The notes beneath the pieces are model-generated. The model was not told the DNA's origin, made no database searches, and saw only the letters and a program-made list of their open reading frames with translations. Positions 46,551 to 57,538 of a stretch of 64,000 nucleotides of DNA are shown here, piece by piece. A program made the translations under genes and the position numbers. The stretch lies in contig NZ_CP069157.1 of the NCBI RefSeq assembly GCF_019243775.1, positions 2,294,001 to 2,358,000 on the forward strand, given 5' to 3'. The DNA is from Morganella morganii. GTDB lineage: Bacteria > Pseudomonadota > Gammaproteobacteria > Enterobacterales > Enterobacteriaceae. Positions within the stretch are counted from its first letter, which is position 1. Each line of letters starts with the position of its first letter.

Positions 46551-48398
46551 TTATATCTCATCCACAGAGTGGCCCGCGAGTGCCTTGCGGACAGAATTGT
46601 CCATCCGGCGCGCCGCGAATACCTGTGTTTGCTTGTCCAGTTGTTTAATTGCGTTTTCAATGGCGGCTGGTGAGTCGCCTTCAACGCTCTCAATAAGCAC
46701 ACCGACTGCCGCATCAATAGCGGCATTTTCGTCGTCGCTCAGTAAATTGCCATCCTCTGAAAGCGCCTGAGTCAGGCTCTCCAGCAGGCGGGCAGCTTCC
46801 ACTTTTTGTTCCGCCAGACGGCGGGTGGATAAATCGTTTTCTGCGTTTTCGAGTGAATCTTTGATCATCCCGGCGATATCGGTATCGCTCAGGCCGTAAG
46901 ACGGTTTGATCTGAACTGAGGCCTGCACACCGGTGGATTTCTCCAGTGCACTGACACTCAGCAGCCCGTCCGCATCCACCTGGAAGGTGACACGGATATG
47001 GGCATTACCGGCGGCCATCGGCGGGATGCCGCGCAGGGTAAAACGTGCCAGGGAACGGCAATCGCTGACCATTTCCCGCTCGCCCTGCAGCACATGAATG
47101 GTCATGGCGGTCTGGCCGTCTTTAAAGGTGGTAAATTCCTGGGCACGGGCTGCCGGAATGGTGGTGTTGCGCGGAATGACTTTTTCCACCAGGCCGCCCA
47201 TAGTTTCCAGCCCCAGCGAGAGCGGGATCACATCCAACAGCAGCATGTCGCTGTCCGGTTTGTTACCGGCCAGAATATCTGCCTGAATCGCGGCACCGAT
47301 AGCAACCACTTTGTCCGGGTCAATCGAAGTCAGCGGCTCTTTGCTGAAGAACTCACCGACCAGCTCACGCACCAGAGGCACCCGGGTTGATCCTCCGACC
47401 ATCACCACTTCGCGGACTTCATCCTGATCCGTTCCCGCATCTTTCAGGGCCCGGCGGCAGGTCATCAGGGTTTTTCTGACCAGCGGACGAATGAGTTCCT
47501 CAAAAGTCTCACGGGTCAGCACACCCTGCCAGCCATCCAGGGAGATGGTGGTTTGTGCGGCATCAGACAGTGCAATTTTGGCTTCCGCCGCCGCATTTAA
47601 TACTTCGCGGTGCTGCGAATGCCCCTGTGACTGAATGCCGCGCTGCTCATAAATCCAGTCAGCAATCAGATTATCGAAATCATCACCGCCGAGCGCGGTA
47701 TCACCGCCGGTGGCCAGCACTTCAAATACACCACGGCTCAGACGCAGCACAGAGATATCAAACGTACCGCCGCCGAGGTCATAAACCGCAATCACCCCTT
47801 CCTGACCGGAATCCAGCCCGTAGGCGATTGCCGCCGCTGTCGGCTCATTCAGCAGACGTAAAACGTGTAATCCGGCAAGGCGGGCGGCATCTTTGGTGCC
47901 CTGACGCTGCGCATCATCGAAATACGCGGGAACAGTGATCACCACGCCATCCAGTTCACCACCGAGGGTTTCCTGCGCGCGCTGTGCCAGCACGGACAGA
48001 ATATCCGCCGAGACACGGACAGGATCTGTCAGCCCGGCCGCAGTGCGGATGATTGGCAGGCCGTTTTCACCCGCCTGCAACTGATACGGCAGATCAGGAT
48101 AGCGCTCAGTGATATCGGTCAGCGAGCGCCCCATCATGCGTTTGACAGAGATAATCGTATTCTGAGGATCGGCCGCCGCATTTGCGCGGGCATCCCAGCC
48201 GACCCGGCGGCTGTCCGCGCTGTACTGCACGACAGAAGGCAGTAAATAACGCCCTTCGTGATCGGGCAGCACATCGGTTTCACCACTGCGCACAGTGGCG
48301 ACCAGTGAATGAGTGGTGCCTAAATCAATACCCGCGGCAAGGCGGCGCTGATGCGGGGCGGGAGCCTGTCCCGGTTCGCTGATTTGTAACAGTGCCAT
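46551..48398 (-). CDS. hscA: Isc-specific Hsp70 chaperone HscA
   Basis: 615 residues. Actin-like ATPase ([35 protein letters not shown]) and a C-terminal substrate-binding domain. With HscB it releases clusters from IscU by binding its LPPVK motif, which is present here in IscU (ELPPVKIHC). AGGGGA precedes the ATG. Confidence 0.96.
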   Translation of the reverse strand: MALLQISEPGQAPAPHQRRLAAGIDLGTTHSLVATVRSGETDVLPDHEGRYLLPSVVQYSADSRRVGWDARANAAADPQNTIISVKRMMGRSLTDITERYPDLPYQLQAGENGLPIIRTAAGLTDPVRVSADILSVLAQRAQETLGGELDGVVITVPAYFDDAQRQGTKDAARLAGLHVLRLLNEPTAAAIAYGLDSGQEGVIAVYDLGGGTFDISVLRLSRGVFEVLATGGDTALGGDDFDNLIADWIYEQRGIQSQGHSQHREVLNAAAEAKIALSDAAQTTISLDGWQGVLTRETFEELIRPLVRKTLMTCRRALKDAGTDQDEVREVVMVGGSTRVPLVRELVGEFFSKEPLTSIDPDKVVAIGAAIQADILAGNKPDSDMLLLDVIPLSLGLETMGGLVEKVIPRNTTIPAARAQEFTTFKDGQTAMTIHVLQGEREMVSDCRSLARFTLRGIPPMAAGNAHIRVTFQVDADGLLSVSALEKSTGVQASVQIKPSYGLSDTDIAGMIKDSLENAENDLSTRRLAEQKVEAARLLESLTQALSEDGNLLSDDENAAIDAAVGVLIESVEGDSPAAIENAIKQLDKQTQVFAARRMDNSVRKALAGHSVDEI

Positions 48399-48407
48399 AT
48401 TTTTCCC

Positions 48408-48926
48408 CTAGAAACTGTCGAGCAAACGTTCTTCAAGATTTTCAATTTGTTGCGTCAGTTTACTCAAAAATCGTAATTTACGCACGCTGTCCGCAGCAGC
48501 GGTCCAGTCTTCGTCATCCAGCTGACGAATCATCTCTGCCATCCGGGTTTTTGTCATTTTAGTGATAGTGGCAGCAAAACCGGCCAGTGCATCACTGTCC
48601 TGTTTCTGTTCGATGATATCGAGGGCTTCGCGCAGCTCCAGCTGCTCCATCAGAAATGCGGTATCATGCATTGTGTGCTGTTCATTATTGATATCAATAT
48701 CATGTAACAGCAGTATGTATTCCGCACGTTTCAGGGGATGTTTCAGGGACTGGTAGGCGTCATTGATGGTCGCGGCCATTGTCAGTGCCTGCGCTTGTTC
48801 TTTCGCATCACCGGCGGCAAATCTGTCCGGGTGATACTGGCGCTGCAAATCCTGATAACGACCGGCAAGTGCCTGCGTGTCAAGGTCATAACGCACAGGC
48901 AGGCTGAACAGTGAAAAATAGTTCAT
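48408..48926 (-). CDS. hscB: Isc-specific J-domain co-chaperone HscB
   Basis: 172 residues from [10 protein letters not shown] domain with the HPD motif (QRQYHPDRF near 35) and a C-terminal helical IscU-binding domain. Delivers IscU to HscA and stimulates its ATPase. Lies between iscA and hscA with short gaps. Confidence 0.95.
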   Translation of the reverse strand: MNYFSLFSLPVRYDLDTQALAGRYQDLQRQYHPDRFAAGDAKEQAQALTMAATINDAYQSLKHPLKRAEYILLLHDIDINNEQHTMHDTAFLMEQLELREALDIIEQKQDSDALAGFAATITKMTKTRMAEMIRQLDDEDWTAAADSVRKLRFLSKLTQQIENLEERLLDSF

Positions 48927-48955
48927 CGTGTTCTCTTCGCGGATAAATGGATCAG

Positions 48956-49279
48956 TTAAACGTGAAAACTCTCGCCGCAGCCGCATTCGCTGTTGACGTT
49001 CGGGTTATTGAATTTAAACCCTTCGTTTAACCCTTCCTTCACGAAATCCACTTCCGTGCCGTCAAGATACACAATACTTTTTCCGTCGATGATCACTTTT
49101 ACGCCGTGATCTTCAAAGACGACATCATCTTCATTAATGACATCGGCAAATTCAAGTACGTAAGCCATACCAGAGCAACCGGAGGTTCTCACGCCTAACC
49201 GCAGACCTACTCCTTTACCGCGGTTTGCCAGAAAACTGGTGACCCGGTTTGCCGCACTTTCTGTAAGAGAAACGGACAT
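48956..49279 (-). CDS. iscA: A-type iron-sulfur carrier IscA
   Basis: 107 residues. The three A-type cysteines are visible in [14 protein letters not shown] and CGCGESFHV at the end. Carries clusters or iron to target proteins. E. coli length is 107. Confidence 0.96.
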   Translation of the reverse strand: MSVSLTESAANRVTSFLANRGKGVGLRLGVRTSGCSGMAYVLEFADVINEDDVVFEDHGVKVIIDGKSIVYLDGTEVDFVKEGLNEGFKFNNPNVNSECGCGESFHV

Positions 49280-49381
49280 TACACACCTCGCTCTATAAAC
49301 CAGTATGGCGGATGACCGATGGGATCAGTATCCGCCATTATTTTATTGTTTTACCTGCTGCACACCGGCAGCGGCGGGCTA

Positions 49382-49768
49382 TTAGTTGCCCCGGCGTTTA
49401 CTTTTGTAATCCGCAATTGCTGCTTTGATCGCATCTTCAGCCAGAATCGAGCAGTGAATTTTCACCGGCGGTAATTCCAGTTCTTCCGCAATCGCGGTAT
49501 TTTTGATGGCTTCCGCTTCATCCAGGGTCTTCCCTTTCATCCACTCAGTCACCAGTGAGCTTGACGCAATCGCCGAGCCGCAGCCGTAGGTTTTGAAACG
49601 TGCGTCTTCAATCACGCCGTTATCATCAACTTTGATCTGTAACTTCATTACGTCACCACAGGCCGGTGCACCCACCATGCCGCTGCCGACAGTCGGGTCT
49701 TCGTTGTCGAATGAACCGACGTTGCGCGGGTTTTCGTAGTGATCGATTACTTTATCGCTATAAGCCAT
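49382..49768 (-). CDS. iscU: Iron-sulfur scaffold IscU
   Basis: 128 residues. Three conserved Cys in PACGDVMKL, YGCGSAIASSS and KIHCSILAEDA, and the HscA recognition motif LPPVK just before the third. Clusters are built here from IscS sulfur and then handed on. Follows iscS by 25 bases. Confidence 0.97.
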   Translation of the reverse strand: MAYSDKVIDHYENPRNVGSFDNEDPTVGSGMVGAPACGDVMKLQIKVDDNGVIEDARFKTYGCGSAIASSSLVTEWMKGKTLDEAEAIKNTAIAEELELPPVKIHCSILAEDAIKAAIADYKSKRRGN

Positions 49769-49793
49769 TGTTTATACTCCTGAAACCGTCTGA

Positions 49794-51008
49794 TTAATGG
49801 TGTGACCATTCAATACTGTTAATATCAACACCTTGCTTGTGCATTTCCCACAGCGGGGAAAGATCGCGCAGGCGGCCAATTGCGTTATGGATAAGTTTGA
49901 TAGCATAGTCAATCTCTTCCTCAGTCGTGAAACGACCCAGAGAGAAGCGGATTGAGCTGTGCGCCAGTTCGTCGGTCATACCCAGGGCGCGCAGAACATA
50001 TGACGGCTCCAGGCTGGCGGACGTACAGGCAGAACCGGATGATACCGCGAGATCTTTCAGCGCCATCATCAGGGATTCACCTTCAACATAGTTGAAACTG
50101 ACGTTAAGAATATTCGGTGCGGAGTGCTCCGGGCAACCGTTCAGATAGGTTTCTTCGATATCTTTGATACCGTTCCACAGACGCATACGCAGTGCGGACA
50201 GACGCTCAGCTTCCGCTGCCATCTCTTCTTTGGCGATACGGTAAGCTTCACCCATACCGACAATCTGATGAACTGCCAGTGTACCGGAACGCATACCGCG
50301 CTCGTGACCACCGCCGTGCATCTGCGCTTCAATGCGGATACGCGGTTTGCGGCGGACATACAGTGCGCCGATACCCATCGGGCCGTAAATCTTATGGCCG
50401 GAGAAGGACATCAGATCCACTTTCAGTTTGCTTAAATCAACCGGCACTTTACCGACGCTCTGGGTGGCATCCACATGGAAAACAATCCCTTTGCTGCGGC
50501 ACAGTTCACCGATTGCTTCGATATCCTGAATCACACCGATTTCGTTATTCACATGCATGATTGAGACTAAAATGGTGTCTTCACGCATTGCAGCTTCGAG
50601 TTCAGCCAGGTCGATCAGGCCATTACGCTGCGGCGCAAGATAGGTTACTTCAAACCCTTCGCGCTCTAACTGACGGCAGGTATCGAGTACCGCTTTGTGC
50701 TCAGTTTTACAGGTAATAATGTGCTTGCCTTTTTTCTCATAGAATTTGGCTGCACCTTTAATCGCCAGGTTGTCAGACTCGGTGGCACCGGAAGTGAACA
50801 CGATTTCACGCGGGTCAGCACCGACCAGATCAGCAATCTGGTTACGGGCAATATCGACAGCCTCTTCGGCCTGCCAGCCAAAACGGTGAGAACGTGACGC
50901 CGGGTTGCCGAAGATGCCGTCCATTGTGAGGCATTGCATCATTTTTTCAGCAACACGCGGATCAACCGGGGTGGTTGCTGAGTAATCTAAATAAATCGGT
51001 AATTTCAT
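49794..51008 (-). CDS. iscS: Cysteine desulfurase IscS
   Basis: 404 residues, same as E. coli. PLP lysine in [10 protein letters not shown], active loop Cys in [13 protein letters not shown] (Cys328 by length match). Supplies sulfur to IscU and to tRNA thiolation and thiamine pathways. Separated from iscR by 50 bases that include a short hairpin (GCGTT-GTT-AACGC). Confidence 0.97.
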   Translation of the reverse strand: MKLPIYLDYSATTPVDPRVAEKMMQCLTMDGIFGNPASRSHRFGWQAEEAVDIARNQIADLVGADPREIVFTSGATESDNLAIKGAAKFYEKKGKHIITCKTEHKAVLDTCRQLEREGFEVTYLAPQRNGLIDLAELEAAMREDTILVSIMHVNNEIGVIQDIEAIGELCRSKGIVFHVDATQSVGKVPVDLSKLKVDLMSFSGHKIYGPMGIGALYVRRKPRIRIEAQMHGGGHERGMRSGTLAVHQIVGMGEAYRIAKEEMAAEAERLSALRMRLWNGIKDIEETYLNGCPEHSAPNILNVSFNYVEGESLMMALKDLAVSSGSACTSASLEPSYVLRALGMTDELAHSSIRFSLGRFTTEEEIDYAIKLIHNAIGRLRDLSPLWEMHKQGVDINSIEWSHH

Positions 51009-51058
51009 CGCTCAATTGCTCCATGAACTACGGTTGCGTTGTTAACGCAGGTTTCTGC

Positions 51059-51550
51059 TTATGCTTGCAGATTGATAATCGTTTCGTTAATTGCCAGATT
51101 ATGTGCACGACGTTTATCATCCTGGCGATCAGCAACATCAATCACTTCTTTATGATTTACTAACTCTTCCAGACTGATACTGCTTAAGAAATCAGTAATA
51201 CGGTCACTCAGGTCACGCCACAGCGCGTGTGTCAGACAGCGGTCACCGCCCTGACAGCCTTCCTGAGTTCCCTGACAGCGGGTCGCATCAACGGATTCAT
51301 CGACGGCCGAGATGACCTGAGCAATGAAAATCTCACCGGCACCGCGTGCCAGAAGATACCCGCCGCCCGGCCCGCGAACGCTGGAAACCAGCTCGTTTTT
51401 ACGCAGACGGGAGAAGAGTTGCTCAAGATAAGAGAGGGAGATACCCTGACGTTCAGAAATGTCAGCCAGTGGTACGGGCCCCTCATGGGAGTGCAGCGCT
51501 ACGTCGAGCATAGCGGTTACCGCATAGCGCCCTTTTGATGTCAGTCTCAT
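51059..51550 (-). CDS. iscR: Iron-sulfur cluster regulator IscR
   Basis: 163 residues, Rrf2 family. Winged helix ([34 protein letters not shown]). The cluster ligands are Cys92, Cys99, Cys105 and His108 in [18 protein letters not shown]; compared with E. coli (Cys92, 98, 104, His107) there is one extra residue between the first two cysteines. It represses its own operon when loaded with 2Fe-2S. First gene of the isc operon. Confidence 0.96.
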   Translation of the reverse strand: MRLTSKGRYAVTAMLDVALHSHEGPVPLADISERQGISLSYLEQLFSRLRKNELVSSVRGPGGGYLLARGAGEIFIAQVISAVDESVDATRCQGTQEGCQGGDRCLTHALWRDLSDRITDFLSSISLEELVNHKEVIDVADRQDDKRRAHNLAINETIINLQA

Positions 51551-51580
51551 AACCGGATCCCCGTGATAAATGGTGAAGAA

Positions 51581-51638
51581 ATTGTGTCATTCCTGAGTAA
51601 TTTAGTCAACTATTTAACCCAGTAATTTACTCAACTAT
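51581..51638 (-). promoter_or_regulatory. isc operon promoter with two IscR type 1 sites
   Basis: Minus strand: -35 TTGACT (51604-51609) and -10 CACAAT (51581-51586), 17-bp spacer. Two sites fit the IscR type 1 consensus: ATAGTTGACTAAATTACTC (within 51589-51613) and ATAGTTGAGTAAATTACTG (within 51615-51638). The upstream one overlaps the trmJ stop codon. Autorepression by holo-IscR is the known mode. Confidence 0.8.
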
Positions 51639-52372
51639 TTTTTCGCCCATTTCTCAACAGAAGTCAGGATTCCACGCAGGATATTCAGCTCCTGTGTTTC
51701 CGGATGCGCGCGGGTAAATAAGCGGCGCAGACGGTTCATAATCTGACCCGGGTGTGCTTTGCGGATAAAACCGGATTCATTCAGTACCGATTCCAGATGC
51801 GTGTAAAACCGCTCCATATCATCCGCCGGCGGATAGTGTACCTCATCTGCCTCATCATTATTTGCCGGTTCGCTCTCATTCTGAGAGGCAAGAAATGCCA
51901 TCCGGATCTCATAACTGACCAGCTGCACCGCCATCGCCAGGTTCAGCGAGCCGTATTCCGGGTTGGTCGGGATATAAAGATGATAATTACACTTCTGCAA
52001 TTCATCGTTGGTCAGCCCGACACGTTCACGGCCGAAAATAATCGCGACCGGTGCGGTCTGTGCGATTTTAACACTTTTTTCCCCGCATTCACGCGGTTCA
52101 ACCATCGGCCACGGCAGTGTGCGTGACCGGGCACTGGTGCCGATCACCAGTTCACAACCGGCAATCGCCTCATCCAGGGTGCTGACAATCTTTGCATTGC
52201 CGATAACATCACTGGCACCGGCAGACAGCGCGATGGCGTGAGAGTCCGGCTGTACCTGCGGATTGACCAGATAAAGGCTGGATAACCCCATTGTTTTCAT
52301 AGCCCGCGCAGCGGAGCCCATATTGCCTGTATGTGAGGTTTCAACCAGGACGATTCGGATATTTTCGGACAT
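51635..52372 (-). CDS. trmJ: tRNA Cm32/Um32 methyltransferase TrmJ
   Basis: 245 residues. SpoU-type knot fold: [20 protein letters not shown] (motif 1), [15 protein letters not shown] (motif 2), [18 protein letters not shown] (motif 3). Methylates position 32 of several tRNAs. Lies between iscR and the divergent suhB, as in E. coli. Confidence 0.96.
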   Translation of the reverse strand: MSENIRIVLVETSHTGNMGSAARAMKTMGLSSLYLVNPQVQPDSHAIALSAGASDVIGNAKIVSTLDEAIAGCELVIGTSARSRTLPWPMVEPRECGEKSVKIAQTAPVAIIFGRERVGLTNDELQKCNYHLYIPTNPEYGSLNLAMAVQLVSYEIRMAFLASQNESEPANNDEADEVHYPPADDMERFYTHLESVLNESGFIRKAHPGQIMNRLRRLFTRAHPETQELNILRGILTSVEKWAKK

Positions 52373-52491
52373 AACACACTTTCTTTGAGAAATTATCGCA
52401 ATATCTTAACACAAGAATAGTCAGATTGACGATCACCTGTTATACTCTGCCGCGTTTATTTTCGTTCTTTAACATCCCGGTGGACAACCCC

Positions 52492-53295
52492 ATGCATCCG
52501 ATGCTTACCATCGCCATACGTGCTGCACGTAAGGCCGGCAACCTGATTGCCAAACACTATGAAATGCCTGACACTGTTGAGACAACTCAGAAAGGTTCCA
52601 ATGACTTTGTGACCAACGTGGATCGCGAAGCCGAGCAGATGATTATCGAGATCATCCGCAAATCTTATCCGAAGCACACCATTATCTCCGAAGAGTGCGG
52701 TGAGTTACCCGGTGAAGAACATGATATGCAATGGGTGATTGATCCCCTGGATGGCACCACCAACTTCGTCAAACGTCTCCCGCACTTCGCGGTATCTATC
52801 GCATTCCGTATCAAAGGCCGCACTGAAGTGGCGGTTGTTTACGATCCGATGCGTAACGAATTATTCTCTGCTGTCCGTGGTCAGGGCGCACAGTTAAACG
52901 GCTACCGTCTGCGCGGTGCGACTGCCCGTGATCTCGACGGCGCGGTACTGGCTACCGGCTTCCCGTTCAAAGCCAAACAGCACGCTGATACCTATATCAA
53001 AATGCTCGGCAAACTGTTTACCCGCTGCTCAGACTTCCGCCGTACCGGCTCTGCCGCACTGGATCTGGCTTATCTCGCTGCCGGCCGTGTGGACGGTTTC
53101 TTTGAAATCGGCCTGAAGCCATGGGACTTCCTCGGTGGTGAACTGCTGGTCCGTGAAGCGGGCGGTATCGTTACTGACTTCACCGGTAACCACCGTTATA
53201 TCGACAGCGGTAACATCGTTGCGGGCAGCCCGCGTGTGGTCCGCGAACTGCTGGCAGAACTGCGTGATGAGCTGACTGAGTCTCTGAAACGCTGA
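52492..53295 (+). CDS. suhB: Inositol-1-monophosphatase / Nus factor SuhB
   Basis: 267 residues from MHPMLTIAI, with GGTGGA upstream. IMPase metal sites in SEECGE, WVIDPLDGTTNFVKRLP and the C-terminal KPWDFLGGELLVREAGG. In E. coli SuhB is chiefly an antitermination factor for rRNA operons and has phosphatase activity. Usual length 267. Confidence 0.96.
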   Translation: MHPMLTIAIRAARKAGNLIAKHYEMPDTVETTQKGSNDFVTNVDREAEQMIIEIIRKSYPKHTIISEECGELPGEEHDMQWVIDPLDGTTNFVKRLPHFAVSIAFRIKGRTEVAVVYDPMRNELFSAVRGQGAQLNGYRLRGATARDLDGAVLATGFPFKAKQHADTYIKMLGKLFTRCSDFRRTGSAALDLAYLAAGRVDGFFEIGLKPWDFLGGELLVREAGGIVTDFTGNHRYIDSGNIVAGSPRVVRELLAELRDELTESLKR

Positions 53296-53314
53296 TTCTG
53301 TTCCGCCAGATGTG

Positions 53315-53349
53315 AAAAAGGGTTATGACTTTCGTCATAACCCTTTTTT
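53315..53349. terminator. Bidirectional terminator between suhB and hcaT
   Basis: AAAGGGTTATGAC-TTTC-GTCATAACCCTTT, 13-bp perfect stem plus T tract on the plus strand; on the minus strand the stem is followed by TTTTCACATC. It lies between convergent genes. Confidence 0.88.
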
Positions 53350-53350
53350 A

Positions 53351-54502
53351 TTATGCGTTTTCCGGGGTCTGCGGCCGGACTTTCGGGCGCAGGAACAGTG
53401 CCGGAAGTACTGTCAGTGCCATCAGATAAAATATGCCGCCGTGGATATCCTCATACAGATACCCGGCCACCAGCGTCATCACCGCAATCGCCCCGCCCAT
53501 CGCCAGCGCGGAATACGCCGCCTGTAACGGAATGATCTCTGTGGATTTGCGGGCACCGATAAAGCGCATGGCCGCCAGATGACACACGGTATAGGTGCCG
53601 CTGTGCAGGATCTGCGCCGCAATCAGCACCGGCAGTGCCGCCGACATGCCCAGCAGCGACCAGCGAAGAATACCGCAGATACCGGAAAGCAGTAACAGAT
53701 TGGCCGCACTCCAGCGGCGGAACAGCTTATTACTGAAGGTAAAGACAATCACTTCCGCCACCACGCCCAGCGACCAGAGATAGCCGATCGCGGCATCAGA
53801 ATAGCCGACTTTTTGCCAGTAAATCACACTGAAGCCGTAATAGGCGGCATGCGCCCCCTGCAACAGACTCACACACAGCAGAAAGCGGACCACCGCATTA
53901 TCTTTCAGCAGAACACGGAATTTCACCTGCGGACCGCGCTGTTTCATCTCTCCGGACGGCATAATGCGCGGTCGCAGCAGCGACGTCAGCAACAGCGAGC
54001 CGGTACTGACCACTAATGCAGCCAGAATCACCTCATGCTTCCAGATATCCATCAGCATCCCGGTAACCGAGGTGGCGATGATAAATGCCACCGATCCCCA
54101 GACACGGATCGAGCCGTAATCCATCGGGAACTGTTTTTGCCAGGTTGCGGCGAGGGAATCCCCCAGCGGGATCATCGGCGAGAAAAAGAGGTTGAATCCG
54201 GCCATAACAAAAAAGAGCCAGAGCCAGTGAGAACCGAAATAAAACGCCACCGCGAACAGGAAAGAACAGAGCGCCATCAGTCTCAGGGCAAAAATCAGCC
54301 GTGACGGGTCTTTAAACAGCGGTGTGATAAACAGGCTGCCGACGAACCGCGCCACCAGCCCCACACTGAGCAGCATACCGACCGTTGCCACATCATGCCC
54401 TTCACCTTTCAGCCATGCGCCCCAGTAGGGAAGAAAAATCCCGTAGGAAAAAAAATACGTAAAATAATCAAGCGCCAGCCAGAGCGATGACGGAACAAAC
54501 AT
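53351..54502 (-). CDS. hcaT: MFS transporter HcaT (3-phenylpropionate porter family)
   Basis: 383 residues, 12 membrane segments, matching E. coli HcaT (YFTYFFSYGIFLPYWGAWLKG, DPSRLIFALRLMAL, LLQGAHAAYYGFSVIYWQ, GYLWSLGVVAEVIVF, SGTYTVCHLAAMRFIGAR). Named for phenylpropionate uptake, but the hca degradation genes that neighbour it in E. coli are absent here, so the substrate is open. AGGAG precedes the ATG. Confidence 0.9.
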   Translation of the reverse strand: MFVPSSLWLALDYFTYFFSYGIFLPYWGAWLKGEGHDVATVGMLLSVGLVARFVGSLFITPLFKDPSRLIFALRLMALCSFLFAVAFYFGSHWLWLFFVMAGFNLFFSPMIPLGDSLAATWQKQFPMDYGSIRVWGSVAFIIATSVTGMLMDIWKHEVILAALVVSTGSLLLTSLLRPRIMPSGEMKQRGPQVKFRVLLKDNAVVRFLLCVSLLQGAHAAYYGFSVIYWQKVGYSDAAIGYLWSLGVVAEVIVFTFSNKLFRRWSAANLLLLSGICGILRWSLLGMSAALPVLIAAQILHSGTYTVCHLAAMRFIGARKSTEIIPLQAAYSALAMGGAIAVMTLVAGYLYEDIHGGIFYLMALTVLPALFLRPKVRPQTPENA

Positions 54503-54524
54503 CTGCCTCTCCTTTCAGGAATAC

Positions 54525-54554
54525 AAAAAACCCGCTCGCGGCGAACGAAGCGGG
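54525..54554 (-). terminator. Terminator after glyA
   Basis: On the minus strand CCCGCT-TCGTTCGCCGCG-AGCGGG followed by TTTTTT. Lies between glyA and hcaT, just before the hcaT start. Confidence 0.8.
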
Positions 54555-54582
54555 TTTTGGTTACATCAGATTGGTAACGCGA

Positions 54583-55836
54583 TTATGCGTAAACCGGATA
54601 TTTCGCGCAGATAGCCAGAACTTTTTGTTTCACAGCTTCAATGGTCGCTTCATCATTGAGGTTATCTAACACGTCACACATCCAGCCGGCCAGTTCACGG
54701 GCTTCTGCTTCTTTGAAGCCGCGGCGGGTGATCGCCGGGGAACCGACACGGATACCGGAAGTCACAAACGGGCTCTTCGGATCGTTCGGCACACTGTTTT
54801 TGTTGACAGTGATGTTTGCACGGCCCAGTGCCGCATCCGCATCTTTACCGGTGATGTCTTTATCGACCAGATCCACCAGGAACAGATGGTTCTCAGTACC
54901 GCCGGACACCACTTTATAACCACGGTTCAGGAAGACTTCAACCATTGCTTTGGCATTTTTCACAACCTGGACCTGATTTGCTTTAAATTCAGGCTCCATT
55001 GCTTCTTTTAACGCCACGGCTTTACCGGCGATAACGTGCATCAGCGGACCCCCCTGGTTACCCGGGAATACCGCTGAGTTCAGTTTTTTGTACAGATCTT
55101 CATCACCGCCTTTCGCGAGGATCATCCCGCCGCGCGGACCCGCCAGGGTTTTGTGCGTGGTAGTGGTGACAACGTGAGCATGCGGAACCGGGTTAGGATA
55201 AACACCCGCAGCAACCAGACCGGCTACGTGGGCCATATCAACAAACAGGTAAGCACCGATGCTGTCAGCGATTTCACGCATTTTCGCCCAGTCAACCACA
55301 CCGGAGTAGGCAGAGAAGCCGCCGATGATCATTTTCGGCTGATGTTTTTTCGCCTGTTCAGCGACATCGTCATAATCGATTTTACCGGCAGAATCGATAC
55401 CGTAAGGGACGATATTGTACAGTTTACCGGAGAAGTTTACCGGAGAGCCGTGAGTCAGGTGACCGCCTTCCGCTAAGTTCATCCCTAATACTGTATCGCC
55501 CGGTGACAGCAGTGCGGAGTACACTGCAACGTTAGCCTGGGAACCTGAGTGCGGCTGAACGTTGGCATAGTCTGCGCCGAACAGTTCTTTTGCACGGTCA
55601 ATCGCCAGCTGTTCAACGATATCCACATATTCGCAGCCGCCGTAGTAGCGTTTGCCCGGATACCCTTCTGCATATTTGTTGGTGAGCTGGGAGCCCTGAG
55701 CTTCCATAACGCGCGGGCTGGTATAGTTTTCAGAGGCAATTAATTCAATGTGCTCTTCCTGACGACGATCTTCGTCTTTCATCGCCTGCCAGAGTTGTGG
55801 GTCGTAATCTGCAATATTCATTTCACGCTTTAACAT
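54583..55836 (-). CDS. glyA: Serine hydroxymethyltransferase
   Basis: 417 residues from [12 protein letters not shown], identical in length to E. coli GlyA. PLP lysine in [14 protein letters not shown]; also [21 protein letters not shown]. Converts serine and tetrahydrofolate to glycine and 5,10-methylene-THF. Divergent from hmp; a PurR box lies about 110 bases upstream, matching known purine control. Confidence 0.97.
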   Translation of the reverse strand: MLKREMNIADYDPQLWQAMKDEDRRQEEHIELIASENYTSPRVMEAQGSQLTNKYAEGYPGKRYYGGCEYVDIVEQLAIDRAKELFGADYANVQPHSGSQANVAVYSALLSPGDTVLGMNLAEGGHLTHGSPVNFSGKLYNIVPYGIDSAGKIDYDDVAEQAKKHQPKMIIGGFSAYSGVVDWAKMREIADSIGAYLFVDMAHVAGLVAAGVYPNPVPHAHVVTTTTHKTLAGPRGGMILAKGGDEDLYKKLNSAVFPGNQGGPLMHVIAGKAVALKEAMEPEFKANQVQVVKNAKAMVEVFLNRGYKVVSGGTENHLFLVDLVDKDITGKDADAALGRANITVNKNSVPNDPKSPFVTSGIRVGSPAITRRGFKEAEARELAGWMCDVLDNLNDEATIEAVKQKVLAICAKYPVYA

Positions 55837-55947
55837 TCGCTTCTCCTGACTCGCCTGATGCCGATAAAAAAACACCCCTTTCCGGGGACGAATGCCCTAC
55901 AGTGTAAACCCTTTTTCTGAATTGAGATAGCCCCGGAAACAAAAAAT

Positions 55948-55963
55948 ACGCAAACGATTGCAT
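55948..55963. promoter_or_regulatory. PurR box upstream of glyA
   Basis: ACGCAAACGATTGCAT fits ANGCAANCGNTTNCNT at all defined positions. PurR repression of glyA is established in E. coli. Confidence 0.8.
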
Positions 55964-56141
55964 AGCGGTAAAATCAGGTAATTAGCATGCTTATTATTTC
56001 ATAAGAATATCCTGTCCATCGGACACAATACCGGATTTGTGATCCCCTCTTACCCACGCTCACTGATCAATTTCGCTATTTTCACCGGATTTTCAGAAAC
56101 AGCAGAAAAATTTGCGCTTTACAAATTCTGCCCTGTATTAT

Positions 56142-56164
56142 AAGTTGCATAAAAAATACATGTT
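56142..56164. promoter_or_regulatory. NsrR box at the hmp promoter
   Basis: AAGTTGCATAA-A-AAATACATGTT matches the two 11-bp halves of the NsrR consensus (AAGATGCATTT-N-AAATGCATCTT) at about 8 and 9 positions. It starts directly after the predicted -10, where a nitric-oxide-relieved repressor would block hmp. Confidence 0.75.
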
Positions 56165-56206
56165 ATAAATTTCACACTGATGTGATGCTTTTTCAGGAGC
56201 CCTGCT

Positions 56207-57388
56207 ATGCTCGATGCACAAACTATCGCCACCGTAAAATCCACCGCCCCGCTGATTGCCGCCACCGGCCCGAAACTGACCGCCCATTTCTATGACCGCA
56301 TGTTTCGTCAGCATCCTGAGTTAAAAGATATCTTCACCATGAGCCACCAGCAGAACGGCGCACAGCGTGAAGCGTTGTTTAATGCGGTCTGCGCCTATGC
56401 CATGAATATTGATAACCTCGGCGCGCTGGGTGCGGCAGTGGAAAAAATTGCCAACAAACACGCCAGTCTGATGATCAGACCGGAACATTACCCGGTTGTC
56501 GGGGAAAACCTGCTTGCCACCATTGAAGAGTTGCTCAATCCGGGTGAGGAAGTCCTTACCGCCTGGGGTAAAGCGTACGGTGTACTGGCGGATATCTTTA
56601 TTCAGCGCGAAGCCGGGCTGTATCAGGAAAAAGCGGCTTTACAGGGCGGATGGGAAGGACTGCGTGAATTCCGCGTGATCCGCAAACAGCCGCAGAGTGA
56701 ACTTATCACCAGTTTCGAACTGGCGCCGGTTGATGGTAAGCCTGTCGCGGATTACCGCCCGGGGCAGTATATTAGTGTCTATATCAATGATGATGCGCTG
56801 GAAAATCAGGAGATCCGCCAGTATTCCCTGACGCAGGCACCGGACGGTAAAACCTACCGGATTGCGGTCAAACGTGAAGACAAAGGTACGATTTCCGGCT
56901 GGCTGCACGCTAATGTGCAGGAAGGCGATGTGGTCAGACTGACACCACCGCTGGGGGATTTCTTCCTGGAGGCAGAAAAAGAAACCCCGGTGGTCCTGAT
57001 TTCAGCCGGTGTCGGCTTAACACCGATGATGGCTATGCTGCAGACACTCGCCGCACAACAGCATCCGGCGGATGTGACCTGGCTGCACGCGGCAGAGCAC
57101 GGCGGCGTGCATGCCTTTGCGGAGGAAGTAAACCGGTTTGGTGCGCAGTTGCCTGCGTTCAGCCAGACCGTCTGGTACAGAGAGCCGCGCGCAGATGAAG
57201 CTCATCCGCACCTGACCGGGCTGATGGATTTAACGGCTCAGCAGGATGCTCTGCTCAGTAAAACCCGCCACTATTACCTGTGCGGCCCGGTAGCCTTTAT
57301 GCAGCACATTGCGCGTCAGCTGACTGCAATGGGCGTTAATGCAGACCAGATCCATTATGAATGTTTCGGTCCGCACAAAATTTTATAA
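56207..57388 (+). CDS. hmp: Flavohaemoglobin, nitric oxide dioxygenase
   Basis: 393 residues. Globin domain with distal Tyr29 and proximal His85 (KHASLMI), then FAD ([17 protein letters not shown]) and NAD domains ([25 protein letters not shown]). Converts NO to nitrate in the cytoplasm. AGGAG precedes the ATG. Controlled by the NsrR box upstream. A pair of hairpins (57414-57449) follows the stop. Confidence 0.96.
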   Translation: MLDAQTIATVKSTAPLIAATGPKLTAHFYDRMFRQHPELKDIFTMSHQQNGAQREALFNAVCAYAMNIDNLGALGAAVEKIANKHASLMIRPEHYPVVGENLLATIEELLNPGEEVLTAWGKAYGVLADIFIQREAGLYQEKAALQGGWEGLREFRVIRKQPQSELITSFELAPVDGKPVADYRPGQYISVYINDDALENQEIRQYSLTQAPDGKTYRIAVKREDKGTISGWLHANVQEGDVVRLTPPLGDFFLEAEKETPVVLISAGVGLTPMMAMLQTLAAQQHPADVTWLHAAEHGGVHAFAEEVNRFGAQLPAFSQTVWYREPRADEAHPHLTGLMDLTAQQDALLSKTRHYYLCGPVAFMQHIARQLTAMGVNADQIHYECFGPHKIL

Positions 57389-57413
57389 TCGCGACAGAAC
57401 AACAATAACAACA

Positions 57414-57449
57414 CGCTGGATATTCAGCGTATGTGCTTAAGCTGAAGCA
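57414..57449 (+). terminator. Double hairpin after hmp
   Basis: CGCTG-GATATT-CAGCG is followed by TGTGCTT-AAGCTG-AAGCACA and TTTG. Short T tract, so only a possible terminator. Confidence 0.45.
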
Positions 57450-57538
57450 CATTTGAGTAACAGTGACATAACCGCCGAATTTATATCTATCCCATCCTTT
57501 CGCCCGGTTCACTGTTACTCTTTTTTGCCCGTCAGTTT

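Larger units (their letters stand above)
55837..56206. other. 370-bp regulatory region between glyA and hmp
   Basis: Holds the glyA promoter side with the PurR box (55948-55963), and the hmp promoter with a possible -35 TTGCGC (56112-56117) and -10 TATTAT (56136-56141, 18-bp spacer) followed at once by the NsrR box. No coding sequence. Confidence 0.6.
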
